The position numbers and the translations under genes are program-made. Below, one piece after another: positions 1 through 7,877 of a stretch of 64,000 nt of DNA. This stretch comes from Claveliimonas bilis. Lineage in GTDB: Bacteria > Bacillota > Clostridia > Lachnospirales > Lachnospiraceae. The stretch lies in NCBI RefSeq assembly GCF_020892095.1, contig NZ_AP024845.1, positions 1,736,001 to 1,800,000 of the forward strand. Direction: 5' to 3'. Each line of letters begins with the position of its first letter. Within the stretch, counting starts at the first letter, position 1. The notes beneath the pieces are model-generated. The model was not told where the DNA came from, searched no databases, and saw nothing but the letters and a program-made list of their open reading frames with translations.

Positions 1-1
1 A

Positions 2-304
2 TGGCTGAACATTTTGGGAGTTGCCCTTCCTCCTGTTGCAGGCGTGATCATATGTGACTATTATCTGCTGAAAGGACGCCATTATGAATATGGACCGGGA
101 ACAAAATACTGTAAAGTAAACATCTGGGCTTTTGCGGGAATGATCATAGGTATGGTAGTCGGATTTACTGTAAAGGCAGGCATTGCTTCTATTAATTCCC
201 TTGTAGTCAGCGTGGTAGCTTACCTGGTTCTTATGAAAATATTCAGCAAGAGCGGACAGGGAATCATAGGGGAAGAGATCGAAGAAGAAGATATCAGAGA
301 ATAG
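2..304 (+). CDS. NCS1-family nucleobase/hydantoin permease, C-terminal part (5' end outside window)
   Basis: The frame is open from base 2, so this is the last ~100 residues of a gene that starts upstream. The residues VALPPVAGVIICDYYLLKGR, two following hydrophobic segments and a short acidic tail (EEIEEEDIRE) fit the end of a cytosine/purine/hydantoin (NCS1, CodB-like) permease, an inner-membrane symporter for nucleobases or related ring compounds. Substrate cannot be told from this fragment. It lies 66 bases before an M29-like peptidase gene on the same strand, so the two may be co-transcribed. The family call is fairly safe; the hydantoin option is only an inference. Confidence 0.7.
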   Translation, partial: WLNILGVALPPVAGVIICDYYLLKGRHYEYGPGTKYCKVNIWAFAGMIIGMVVGFTVKAGIASINSLVVSVVAYLVLMKIFSKSGQGIIGEEIEEEDIRE

Positions 305-370
305 TATTGGAAATTAAAAATAAAAACAAAATGTAAAAAATAAAAATTTATATATAAGGAGGACAATACT

Positions 371-1417
371 ATGGCAAGTTATATGGAGTTTGAGCTGGCA
401 AATGCATGTTACAAATTGATGCATGATCTGATCAAAGTGAAAAAGGGAGAGAGCGTATTGATTACGGCAGACTCCAAACCGGATTTCCGGGTAGTGGAAG
501 AGATGGCAAAGGCTGCGGAAGTGCTGGGAGCAAAAACAATGGTTGCCTGGCATTCCACCCCGAAGGGATATGGCGCGCTGACAATGCCTTATCTTCCGGA
601 TCCCCTGATCGCCTGTGTGGATAAGACAGATGTCTGGGTAGAAATGAATGACCAGTGGCTTCTGTATTCCCCGATCTGGGACAAGGCGGTAAACAACGGA
701 AGGACAAGACAGGTTATGCTTGGCGGACTTAGCATTGAGAGAATCGTACGCTGCATCGGAGAAGTAGATCTTGAGGCACAGCAGGCGTTCCAGAACAGAC
801 TGACTGAGATGACAAGAGCGACAAAACGGATGAGGATTACCAACGCGGCAGGTACGGACGTAACATTTGAAAATGATCCGAACCGCCCGATCGGTAATGA
901 ATGCGACTACAGTTTTGCAGGAGGGCATTTCCTCATCGGACAGATCGGATGGGCTCCGAAAGAAGAGACGATCGAAGGTGTGATCGCTTTTGACGGAACT
1001 ATTTCCGGAGGCGGCGAAGCAGAGCTTGGACATCTGACAGAGCCGGTATCCTATATCGTAAAAGAGGGAAGGATCCAGGAAATCAAAGGCGGCGAGCAGG
1101 CAGATATTCTCCGCGCTTATTATAAGAAACTGGACGATCCGAATATGTACATAGCTGCACATGTATGTTACGGAGTAAATCCAAATGCAAAACTGGAAGG
1201 ATGCACGACAGAGGACGAACGTGTATGGGGCAGTACAGAATGGGGATTCGGACATCAGGGATCCTGTTATTCCGGAGGAGCTCCCCGTGAAGCAAAGAGC
1301 CATATCGACGGAATCTGTCTGAACTGTACAATTTATCTGGATGACAAGAAGATTCTGGAAGATGGCAAATTTATTGAACCTGAACTGGCAGAGTTAGCGA
1401 AAAAGTTAGGGAAATAG
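371..1417 (+). CDS. M29-type aminopeptidase / NicX-like metalloenzyme
   Basis: 348 residues, start supported by AAGGAGG nine bases upstream. The C-terminal third carries the metal-ligand pattern of the M29 (AmpT/PepS, thermophilic aminopeptidase) fold: H264, E290, GHQG with H295, and SHIDG with H311 and D313; E200 is another likely ligand. The family includes true aminopeptidases and ring-opening dioxygenases of the NicX type, so peptide hydrolysis is likely but not certain. Cytoplasmic, no signal peptide. Neighbours are a permease upstream and a solute-binding-like protein and M19 dipeptidase downstream, which suggests use of imported peptides or amide compounds. A second, more divergent M29 gene lies at 17743-18687. 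Confidence 0.75.
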   Translation: MASYMEFELANACYKLMHDLIKVKKGESVLITADSKPDFRVVEEMAKAAEVLGAKTMVAWHSTPKGYGALTMPYLPDPLIACVDKTDVWVEMNDQWLLYSPIWDKAVNNGRTRQVMLGGLSIERIVRCIGEVDLEAQQAFQNRLTEMTRATKRMRITNAAGTDVTFENDPNRPIGNECDYSFAGGHFLIGQIGWAPKEETIEGVIAFDGTISGGGEAELGHLTEPVSYIVKEGRIQEIKGGEQADILRAYYKKLDDPNMYIAAHVCYGVNPNAKLEGCTTEDERVWGSTEWGFGHQGSCYSGGAPREAKSHIDGICLNCTIYLDDKKILEDGKFIEPELAELAKKLGK

Positions 1418-1432
1418 CAGGGTATATGCAGC

Positions 1433-1522
1433 GCCCAAAGCTCATAAGCCCCCACTGGCTTTGGGCACTGCAGCTGTTGATTGGCTGTATAAAATGGCAG
1501 ATGTGATACCGCATCTGCCATT
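1433..1522 (+). terminator. Two tandem hairpins between the M29 and SBP-like genes
   Basis: A 9-bp perfect inverted repeat (GCCCAAAGC, 1433-1441, with 1458-1466) is followed by an 11-bp one (AATGGCAGATG, 1493-1503, with 1512-1522). Neither is followed by a clear T run, so they may be processing or partial-termination hairpins between the two genes rather than a full terminator. Confidence 0.45.
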
Positions 1523-1551
1523 AAAATTAGAAATGAAAAGGAGAAGGCAAT

Positions 1552-2157
1552 ATGAGAAAATTAAAAATATGCGCAGACCCTTTTCCGCCTTATCAGTACA
1601 TTGACAGGGATGGAACGGTAAAAGGAAGAGATTATGAACTTGTTGCCGGAAGGCTTCACAAAGCGGGCTATGAAACGGAAGTTTGTATTGCACCCTGGAA
1701 TCAGATTTATCCTGAATTTGAAAGCGGCCAGCAGGATGTTCTGTTTCAGGCGCAGGATTCGCCGGAACGTCTGGAAAAATTTTATTTATCAAAGAAGCTT
1801 CGGGATGCTGTAACAGAAGTGGTGACTGCTGATGAAACATTAAAGGACATTCAAAATTATTCGGAACTGGAGAACTACCGTCTGGGAGTGATCGCAGATT
1901 TTGCAAATGGTCCTGAGATTGACAGCTTATCGGCTTCATGCAAAGTGGAATTTCCAGATGCAGCGGCAGTCCTTAAGGGAATTTATGACGGTGAAGTTGA
2001 TTTCGGAGTGCTGGATCAGGGCGTGAAAGAATATCTTATGTCCGATAATGTTACGTTGTATCCTGCTCCTGCACTGACATACTACAGACCGTTATATGTT
2101 ATGTTCCGTGAAGAGAAAGTAAGGGATGATTTCGATGCGGCCGGAGAGCAGACATAA
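1552..2157 (+). CDS. Solute-binding family 3-like protein without signal peptide
   Basis: 201 residues; ATG preceded by AAAAGGAGAAGG. The opening LKICADPFPPYQYIDRDGTVKGRDYELV is the typical start of the mature part of amino-acid-binding proteins (SBP_bac_3), with the later LGVIADFANG and DFGVLDQGVKEYL stretches. Residues 1-10 contain no hydrophobic export signal and no lipobox, and the protein is shorter than usual (about 230-250 mature residues). As written it should stay in the cytosol, where it could act as a sensor or have lost its transport role. No ABC permease or ATPase gene is beside it. It is 12 bases upstream of the M19 dipeptidase, so the two are probably one transcript. Confidence 0.7.
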   Translation: MRKLKICADPFPPYQYIDRDGTVKGRDYELVAGRLHKAGYETEVCIAPWNQIYPEFESGQQDVLFQAQDSPERLEKFYLSKKLRDAVTEVVTADETLKDIQNYSELENYRLGVIADFANGPEIDSLSASCKVEFPDAAAVLKGIYDGEVDFGVLDQGVKEYLMSDNVTLYPAPALTYYRPLYVMFREEKVRDDFDAAGEQT

Positions 2158-2169
2158 GGAGGAAAAGGT

Positions 2170-3153
2170 ATGATTTTTGACGGTCATGGAGATATATGGA
2201 CAGATGTCACCAACAAAAGGATCAAAAACAAAGAGAGAGATATTTTCCGTAAGTATCATCTGGAGAAATTCCAAAAAGGCGGTGTGAACGGAGGGATATT
2301 CGTTATCTGGCTCGATCCGCCGTATGATGCAGATCCTGTCAAACGTTCAAAAGAGATTGTAGAGAGTATCCAGTGCGAACTTCAAGATGCGTCAGATATT
2401 TTAAATCCGGTGAAAAAATTTTCAGACTTTGCAGCAGGAACAGCAGCAGGAAAAATCAATGCAGTGACAGGAATGGAAGGGCTAAGTCAGATCGGCGAAG
2501 ATATAGACCTGATCAATTACTTTTATGACGAGGTTGGCGTAAGGCATGCCATGCTTACATGGAATGAAGAGAATGCCCTTGCAAGCGGATGGCCGGGGGA
2601 TCCAAGGCGAGGATTGACAGAGGCTGGAGAAAAGGCGGTAAGAAGAATCCAGGAACTTGGGATGGTGATGGATGTCTCTCATATCAATGACAAGGGATTC
2701 TGGGATATCATGAATCTGGCCCGGGGACCGGTGATCGCATCTCATTCCAATGCCAGATCTGTGTGTCCTGCCATGAGAAATCTGTCAGATGATATGCTGA
2801 AAGAAATTGCGAGAACAGGAGGGCTGACGGGAATAAACAGTCTTCGGGAATTTATAGATGAAAATCGCGAGAAGCAAACGGTAGAGCGCCTTGCAGATCA
2901 TGTAGAGTATATTGCAGAGTTGATCGGTATTGAGCATATCGGTCTGGGATTTGATTTTGACGATTATCTGGAAGAAGAGGCGCTTGGCTCTTTCAGTTCC
3001 AATTTGGACTCTCCCAGTGGAAAAGGGATTTCCAATGAAGCAGAAGCGGGAAATCTTCTGGAAGTGCTGCAAAAGAGAGGATATAATCAGGAACAGTTAG
3101 ATGCCATTGCCTATAAAAATTTTTATCGTGTTTTTCAGACAGTATGGAAATAA
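2170..3153 (+). CDS. Membrane-dipeptidase family (M19) enzyme
   Basis: 327 residues, start preceded by AAGGAGG. It shows the M19 zinc-site order: DGHGD (H6, D8), the bridging glutamate in TGMEGL (E103), DVSHIND (H171), SHSNARS (H192) and a late FDFDD. Family members hydrolyse dipeptides, often with a D- or dehydro-residue at the C-terminal position. Despite the family name it has no signal peptide or membrane anchor and should act in the cytosol. With the upstream M29-like enzyme it forms a peptide-degrading group. A hairpin plus T run follows at 3169-3216. Confidence 0.88.
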   Translation: MIFDGHGDIWTDVTNKRIKNKERDIFRKYHLEKFQKGGVNGGIFVIWLDPPYDADPVKRSKEIVESIQCELQDASDILNPVKKFSDFAAGTAAGKINAVTGMEGLSQIGEDIDLINYFYDEVGVRHAMLTWNEENALASGWPGDPRRGLTEAGEKAVRRIQELGMVMDVSHINDKGFWDIMNLARGPVIASHSNARSVCPAMRNLSDDMLKEIARTGGLTGINSLREFIDENREKQTVERLADHVEYIAELIGIEHIGLGFDFDDYLEEEALGSFSSNLDSPSGKGISNEAEAGNLLEVLQKRGYNQEQLDAIAYKNFYRVFQTVWK

Positions 3154-3168
3154 CAGACCCTTCTTTTT

Positions 3169-3216
3169 ATGCCTGTAATCCGGCCGGATGATTCCGGTCA
3201 GATTGCAGGCATTTTT
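3169..3216 (+). terminator. Rho-independent terminator after the dipeptidase
   Basis: An 11-bp stem (TGCCTGTAATC, 3170-3180, with 3201-3211, one G-U pair) encloses a smaller CCGG/CCGG hairpin and is followed by TTTTT. It ends the M19 transcript and overlaps the last bases of the convergent AraC gene. Confidence 0.75.
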
Positions 3217-4094
3217 CTATACTCCCGAGGTGTGCAGTGATAGAAACGGCGGAATACTTTGGCGAAGTTGCTCGGACTGTCAAAACCGCAGGAAACAGAT
3301 ATATCAGAAATACTTCTTTCGGGTTCCCGAAGGAGAAGATCTGCAGCCTGCATGCTCCGGTATTTCAACAGATATTGAATAGGGGAGGTCTGGATTGTTT
3401 TTTGAAAACAGCGCAGACATTCCCGCTCTCCGATATCAGCAGTCCTGGCGATTTCCGGTAAAGTAATTTCGCTGGAATAATTTTGATGGATATATTCCAG
3501 CATTTTTTTGATACGCAGATCATTTTGACCTGAAGTGGAAGAAGAAATGACCATCTCTTCTTTGAATTTTTGGGAGAGGAAAAAGCAGATGCAAGATAGC
3601 TTTTCCCGCACAATAAATTCAAATCCAGGCGGTTCTTTTTTCATGACCTCAAAAGCAGCGCAGAAATCCCGGATGATTTCCGGGTACTTTGACGATGGGA
3701 ATAAAAAGCCGGAGAAGGACGGGCAGGAAAGGAGGGGGTGCACATACTTTTTTGCAAAGACAGAGTTGTCTGTTCCGGTCACAAGAGAGGGAGAAAAAAC
3801 AAGGGAGTGAAGCAGACAGCCTTCGAGGGAAGATGCAAAGTGCAGGGTGTTGGAATTGATAGCAAAAAGGTCCCCCTTCCTGACACAAAAAGAAGAGGAA
3901 GGGATTCGCACTTCCATACTTCCTTCTGCTGCATAGACTAATTCCATTTCCTCATGCCAGTGCCATGGTATCGTATCTTCCGGATTGTCGGTATAGAAAG
4001 CGGCATAACCGGCACAGGGGAAATCTAAGGTGCCATGCATCTGGAGTTCTTTTAATCCCTGGTTCAGATTCAGCCCGCATTCGTGAAGCGCCAT
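3198..4094 (-). CDS. AraC-family transcriptional regulator
   Basis: 298 residues on the minus strand; ATG preceded by AAAAGGAGG. Residues ~20-130 look like an AraC-type cupin (IPWHWHEEMELVYAAEGSMEV, with HWH) that senses a small ligand. Residues ~195-295 hold the two helix-turn-helix motifs, the second as SISDISVSCGFDSPSNFAKVFRRFYHCTPREYR, a textbook AraC signature. It is convergent with the dipeptidase and divergent from the MFS gene at 4285, so the MFS carrier is the natural target. Ligand unknown. Confidence 0.9.
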   Translation of the reverse strand: MALHECGLNLNQGLKELQMHGTLDFPCAGYAAFYTDNPEDTIPWHWHEEMELVYAAEGSMEVRIPSSSFCVRKGDLFAINSNTLHFASSLEGCLLHSLVFSPSLVTGTDNSVFAKKYVHPLLSCPSFSGFLFPSSKYPEIIRDFCAAFEVMKKEPPGFEFIVREKLSCICFFLSQKFKEEMVISSSTSGQNDLRIKKMLEYIHQNYSSEITLPEIARTADIGERECLRCFQKTIQTSPIQYLLKYRSMQAADLLLREPERSISDISVSCGFDSPSNFAKVFRRFYHCTPREYRKMPAI

Positions 4095-4284
4095 AAAAGT
4101 TCCTCCTTTTCCAGGTTTGTATTACAAAATCCGTTATTGTTGCAATTGTCGGTTTTTTTATATTATATGTCCAAAATTGGGTTGTTTCAACAGGAAAAAG
4201 TCGCTAATATTATGAGACGGAAAGTATGACGGGCTGCCGGAGCGGGGACATCCAAAGCAGTCCGGAGCAGACAGGAGGAAAACA

Positions 4285-5496
4285 ATGTTTCAATTATTGT
4301 TAGCGATTATTTATCTGGCATTTATCAGTCTGGGGCTGCCGGATTCCCTTTTGGGTTCCGCGTGGCCCAGTATGTATCCGGAATTTTCGGTTCCGGTTTC
4401 TTATGCAGGAATTGTTTCCATGATCATTGCAGCAGGGACGATCGTATCCAGTCTGCAGTGTGACCGCCTTACCAGGAAGATGGGAACAGGGAAAGTAACG
4501 GCTTTCAGTGTATTACTGACTGCAGCGGCATTGTTTGGATTTTCTATCAGTCATTCTTTTGCGGAGCTGTGTCTTTGGGCTGTTCCTTATGGTTTGGGGG
4601 CGGGCTGTGTGGATGCTTCGTTGAATAACTATGTGGCGCTTCATTATGCCAGCCGTCATATGAGCTGGCTTCATTGTATGTGGGGAGTAGGTGCGTCTGT
4701 CGGCCCTTACATTATGGGATTTGCGTTGTTTCACGGACAGGGATGGAATATGGGGTACCGCTATATTTCGTTTCTCCAGCTGATTTTAACTGCTGTTTTG
4801 TTTTTTAGTCTTCCTCTTTGGCCAAAGTCCGCTGCCGGAGGAGAAGACAAGGCGGAAGAGAGGACGGTACAAGGAGAAGTTCTGACACTGCCTCAGATCA
4901 TACGGATTCCCGGAGCCAAAGAAATTATGATTACTTTTTTCTGTTATTGTGCCCTGGAGCAGACAACCGGCCTTTGGGCCAGCAGTTATCTGGTACTGCA
5001 TAAAGGACTTCCTTCGGAAACTGCCGCGAATTTTGCCAGTCTGTTTTTTATCGGAATTACAGTGGGACGAGGGCTGTCCGGGTTCCTGACGCTGAAATTG
5101 AATGACAGACAGATGATACGGCTGGGGCAGGGGATTATTCTGTTTGGAATTATCTTGCTTCTGCTTCCGTTTGGAAATGGAAGCGCGCTTTTGGGACTGA
5201 TTTTTATCGGCCTTGGCTGTGCGCCCATTTATCCGTCTATTATTCATTCTACCCCGGGGTACTTTGGGGCGGATAAATCCCAGGCCATGATCGGTGTCCA
5301 GATGGCGTTTGCTTATGTGGGAACCTGCCTTATGCCGCCGGTATTCGGGCTGATGGCAAATCATATCAGTATTTCCCTTTTCCCTTTTTATTTGCTGGCC
5401 ATTTTGTGTATCATGCTGTATATGCATGAAAGACTGCAGAATGTAATATCTGTCTCCCGCAGAAATGCTTGTTCTGCCGGAACATATCGTCTATAA
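4285..5496 (+). CDS. Major facilitator superfamily transporter
   Basis: 403 residues, about 12 hydrophobic segments; start preceded by ACAGGAGG. The first loop LGLPDSLLGSAWPSMYPEF resembles the fucose/glucose-permease-like branch of MFS carriers, and CDRLTRKMGTGKV fits the loop 2-3 motif. A charged central loop lies near residues 185-205. Substrate unknown. It is read away from the AraC gene across a 190-bp gap, which suggests AraC-controlled uptake, and is followed closely by an HD-domain gene. Confidence 0.85.
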   Translation: MFQLLLAIIYLAFISLGLPDSLLGSAWPSMYPEFSVPVSYAGIVSMIIAAGTIVSSLQCDRLTRKMGTGKVTAFSVLLTAAALFGFSISHSFAELCLWAVPYGLGAGCVDASLNNYVALHYASRHMSWLHCMWGVGASVGPYIMGFALFHGQGWNMGYRYISFLQLILTAVLFFSLPLWPKSAAGGEDKAEERTVQGEVLTLPQIIRIPGAKEIMITFFCYCALEQTTGLWASSYLVLHKGLPSETAANFASLFFIGITVGRGLSGFLTLKLNDRQMIRLGQGIILFGIILLLLPFGNGSALLGLIFIGLGCAPIYPSIIHSTPGYFGADKSQAMIGVQMAFAYVGTCLMPPVFGLMANHISISLFPFYLLAILCIMLYMHERLQNVISVSRRNACSAGTYRL

Positions 5497-5571
5497 TAGG
5501 TGGAAGATAAAATACCGCTGTCAGCGGACTTAAGAAACCGTTTGAAGCGGGGCGGAAGAGGAGAAGGCAGC

Positions 5572-6363
5572 ATGGACTATGATCAGGCAAGGATGGAATT
5601 TGAGCAGTATCTGAATGATTATGACCGGACAGACGGCAAAGTAAAGCTGAAGATTACTCATACATATGGTGTTGTGGCAAGAAGCGGCCAGATTGCAGAA
5701 AGGATGGGACTTTCGGCAGAGGACAGGGAACTTGCGAAGATGATCGCTCTTCTTCATGATATCGGAAGATTTGAACAGTTGAAGCGGTATGACAGCTTTT
5801 TGCCGGAAACAATGGATCATGCGGCATATGGAGCGGATATTCTTTTTAAAGGAGGGCTTATCCGGCGCTTTCTGGAGGAGGATACCTGGGATTCTATTAT
5901 AGAAGAGGCTATCCGGAAACACAGTGACTATATTTTGTCCGGCATAGAAGATCAGAGGACTTTGCTTCATGCCAGATTGATCCGTGATGCAGATAAACTG
6001 GATAACTGTCGTGTAAAATTAGAGGATCCGCTGGAAACGTTTATGAATGCTTCAGCACAGGAAATTGGAGAACAGAAGATTACAGAAAAGGTTCGTGATG
6101 ATATTTTAAAAGGGAAGAGTATATTGTCCTCGGACCGGATAACGGATATGGATTTCTGGGTATCTTATCTGGCGTACTTTTATGATCTTAATTTTAAAGA
6201 AAGCCTGGAAATTGTAAAAGAAAATAATTATGTGGGAAAAATAGCAGGGAGGATTCCATATTCAAACCCGGAGACAAAGGCGACAATGCGGAAGATTTCA
6301 GAAGAATTGGAGAAGTATATTGACGGACGGCTGAATACAGGTACCCTTCATTTTGCGCGATAA
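5572..6363 (+). CDS. HD-domain metal-dependent phosphohydrolase
   Basis: I place the start at 5572 (263 residues), where AGGAGAAGG precedes ATG; an upstream GTG at 5500 has no good ribosome site. H30 and the LLHDIGRF motif (H62, D63), RKHSD and RDADKLDN form the HD metal site. Such enzymes cleave phosphate from nucleotides or related molecules, but the substrate of this subgroup is not known to me. It starts 75 bases after the MFS gene and probably shares its transcript. A repeat cluster begins at its stop codon. Confidence 0.8.
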   Translation: MDYDQARMEFEQYLNDYDRTDGKVKLKITHTYGVVARSGQIAERMGLSAEDRELAKMIALLHDIGRFEQLKRYDSFLPETMDHAAYGADILFKGGLIRRFLEEDTWDSIIEEAIRKHSDYILSGIEDQRTLLHARLIRDADKLDNCRVKLEDPLETFMNASAQEIGEQKITEKVRDDILKGKSILSSDRITDMDFWVSYLAYFYDLNFKESLEIVKENNYVGKIAGRIPYSNPETKATMRKISEELEKYIDGRLNTGTLHFAR

Positions 6364-6484
6364 GCCAGGCAGGCGGCCGTCATGCTTGCATGAACGGACA
6401 TTTGCCTGGCAACGGACAGCGAACGGCTTTGCCGTGAGCTGCCTGCGGTATCGAACAGATAAGCCAGGCAGGCGGTCGTCATGC
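6359..6484. repeat. Pair of 27-bp direct repeats with internal inverted repeats
   Basis: The segment beginning GATAAGCCAGGCAGGCGG at 6359-6385 recurs at 6458-6484 with one base changed. Between the copies there is an inverted repeat (GCCAGGCA at 6364 with TGCCTGGC at 6403) and a CATGC-TT-GCATG palindrome at 6381. The first copy overlaps the stop codon of the HD gene, the second lies just before brnQ. It looks like a dispersed intergenic repeat or remnant; no transposase is near. Confidence 0.7.
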
Positions 6485-6507
6485 AGCGAAGCGAAAGGAA
6501 AGATAAA

Positions 6508-7845
6508 ATGAAAAAGAATATGAGAAAAGACATTTTAATTACGGGTTTTGCACTGTTTGCTGTCTTTTTCGGATCGGGAAATCTTATATTTCCGCCCCAG
6601 GTAGGTCTTTTGTCGGGACAGTATGTACCGGCGGCCATGGCAGGCCTTGCCCTTACCGGTATCCTGTTTCCTATGATGGCGGTGGCAGCTGTGGGGAATA
6701 CAGGATATGACCTGAAGGATATGATGCGTCATGTTACGCCATGGTGGCACTATTTCTATATGGGGATCGGTCTTTTGGCAGTAATATTCGGAACGATCCC
6801 AAGATGCGGGGGCGTTGCCTATGAATCGGGATTGGAAGGAATCTTTGGCAGCATGCCGTCTTACGTGAGAATTGGTTTTCTGCTGTTATTTTTTGCTGTG
6901 TCCTATTATTTCGCCATGAATAAGTCAAGTGTAATAGATAAGATAGGGAATTACCTTACGCCGCTTCTTCTGGTCAGCCTGGTTGCAGTGATCATTCTGG
7001 CAATTGTTCACCCCATTGACAGGCTGGGGGAAGGGGAGATCACAAGCGGAACAGAGGCATTTGTCAATGCATTTCTGACCGGGTATAATACCGGAGATGT
7101 AGGAACGGGAATCATCTGTGCCGGGATATTTATTGAAGCGTTCCGGAATAAAGGTTATACGGAAAGAAAGGAATATAAAAAGGCCATGTTTGGTATCATA
7201 GCTGTCGGTTTTGCGCTTCTTTTTGTTGTGTATGGCGGGCTTGCGTATCTGGGCGCGCAGGGAACAAAAATTTATCCGGCGGATGTGGATACTACCTTTC
7301 TTTTAACTGACCTGGTAAGGCGGATGGCCGGTTATGGAGGCAGTGTGGTATTGTCGCTGGCTGTTATTTTTGCATGTCTGACAACTTCGGTGGGAATGAT
7401 CGCCACAACAGGAGAGTGGGTGGAAGGATGGACGAAAGGGAAGCTGTCCTATAAGCTGGCGGCACTTCTCATTACAGCAGCCATTTTCTTCGTATCATCT
7501 ACAGGAGTCAGCAATGTGCTTGCTATTTCCGGACCTTTGTTTACTGTGCTGTTTCCGATGTCAGTAGTTATGACATTTCTCGGCTTACTGAAAAAGTATG
7601 TTCCCAATGACGGGGCGTGGAAGGGCTCTGTCTTTATGGCGGCACTGATGTCTGTTTTTGACGCTTTAAATGTTGCTCACGCCTCAGGACTTCTAAAAGC
7701 GGATATTTCCGGAGTGATGGAGATGGTTTATAAAATTCCTCTGGCAAAGGAAGGTTTCGCATGGCTGATTCCTACAATAATCGGATTTGCAGTGGGAGCG
7801 CTGTGGGGAAATTTTGCAGATAAAGACAAGAGCAGCAGAAGATAA
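6508..7845 (+). CDS. brnQ: Branched-chain amino acid:cation symporter, BrnQ (LIVCS) family
   Basis: 445 residues with about 12 membrane segments. The N-terminal FALFAVFFGSGNLIFPPQVG is the LIVCS signature. I chose ATG 6508 because AAAGGAAAG lies just upstream; the earlier ATG at 6481 falls inside a repeat and lacks a ribosome site. The protein brings leucine, isoleucine or valine into the cell using Na+ or H+. Its place between peptidase-like genes fits an amino-acid scavenging region. The amidohydrolase follows after 32 bases. Confidence 0.93.
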   Translation: MKKNMRKDILITGFALFAVFFGSGNLIFPPQVGLLSGQYVPAAMAGLALTGILFPMMAVAAVGNTGYDLKDMMRHVTPWWHYFYMGIGLLAVIFGTIPRCGGVAYESGLEGIFGSMPSYVRIGFLLLFFAVSYYFAMNKSSVIDKIGNYLTPLLLVSLVAVIILAIVHPIDRLGEGEITSGTEAFVNAFLTGYNTGDVGTGIICAGIFIEAFRNKGYTERKEYKKAMFGIIAVGFALLFVVYGGLAYLGAQGTKIYPADVDTTFLLTDLVRRMAGYGGSVVLSLAVIFACLTTSVGMIATTGEWVEGWTKGKLSYKLAALLITAAIFFVSSTGVSNVLAISGPLFTVLFPMSVVMTFLGLLKKYVPNDGAWKGSVFMAALMSVFDALNVAHASGLLKADISGVMEMVYKIPLAKEGFAWLIPTIIGFAVGALWGNFADKDKSSRR

Positions 7846-7877
7846 GAATCACAGAAAAAAGAACAGGGGAGGATAAA

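Noticed and set aside
314-1303. Long minus-strand open frame opposite the first M29 gene
   Set aside because: No ribosome site, odd Cys/His/Phe-rich composition and full overlap with a gene having clear motifs.
4786-5427. Minus-strand frame inside the MFS gene
   Set aside because: Gln/Lys/Arg-rich shadow of the membrane-protein codons; no start signal.
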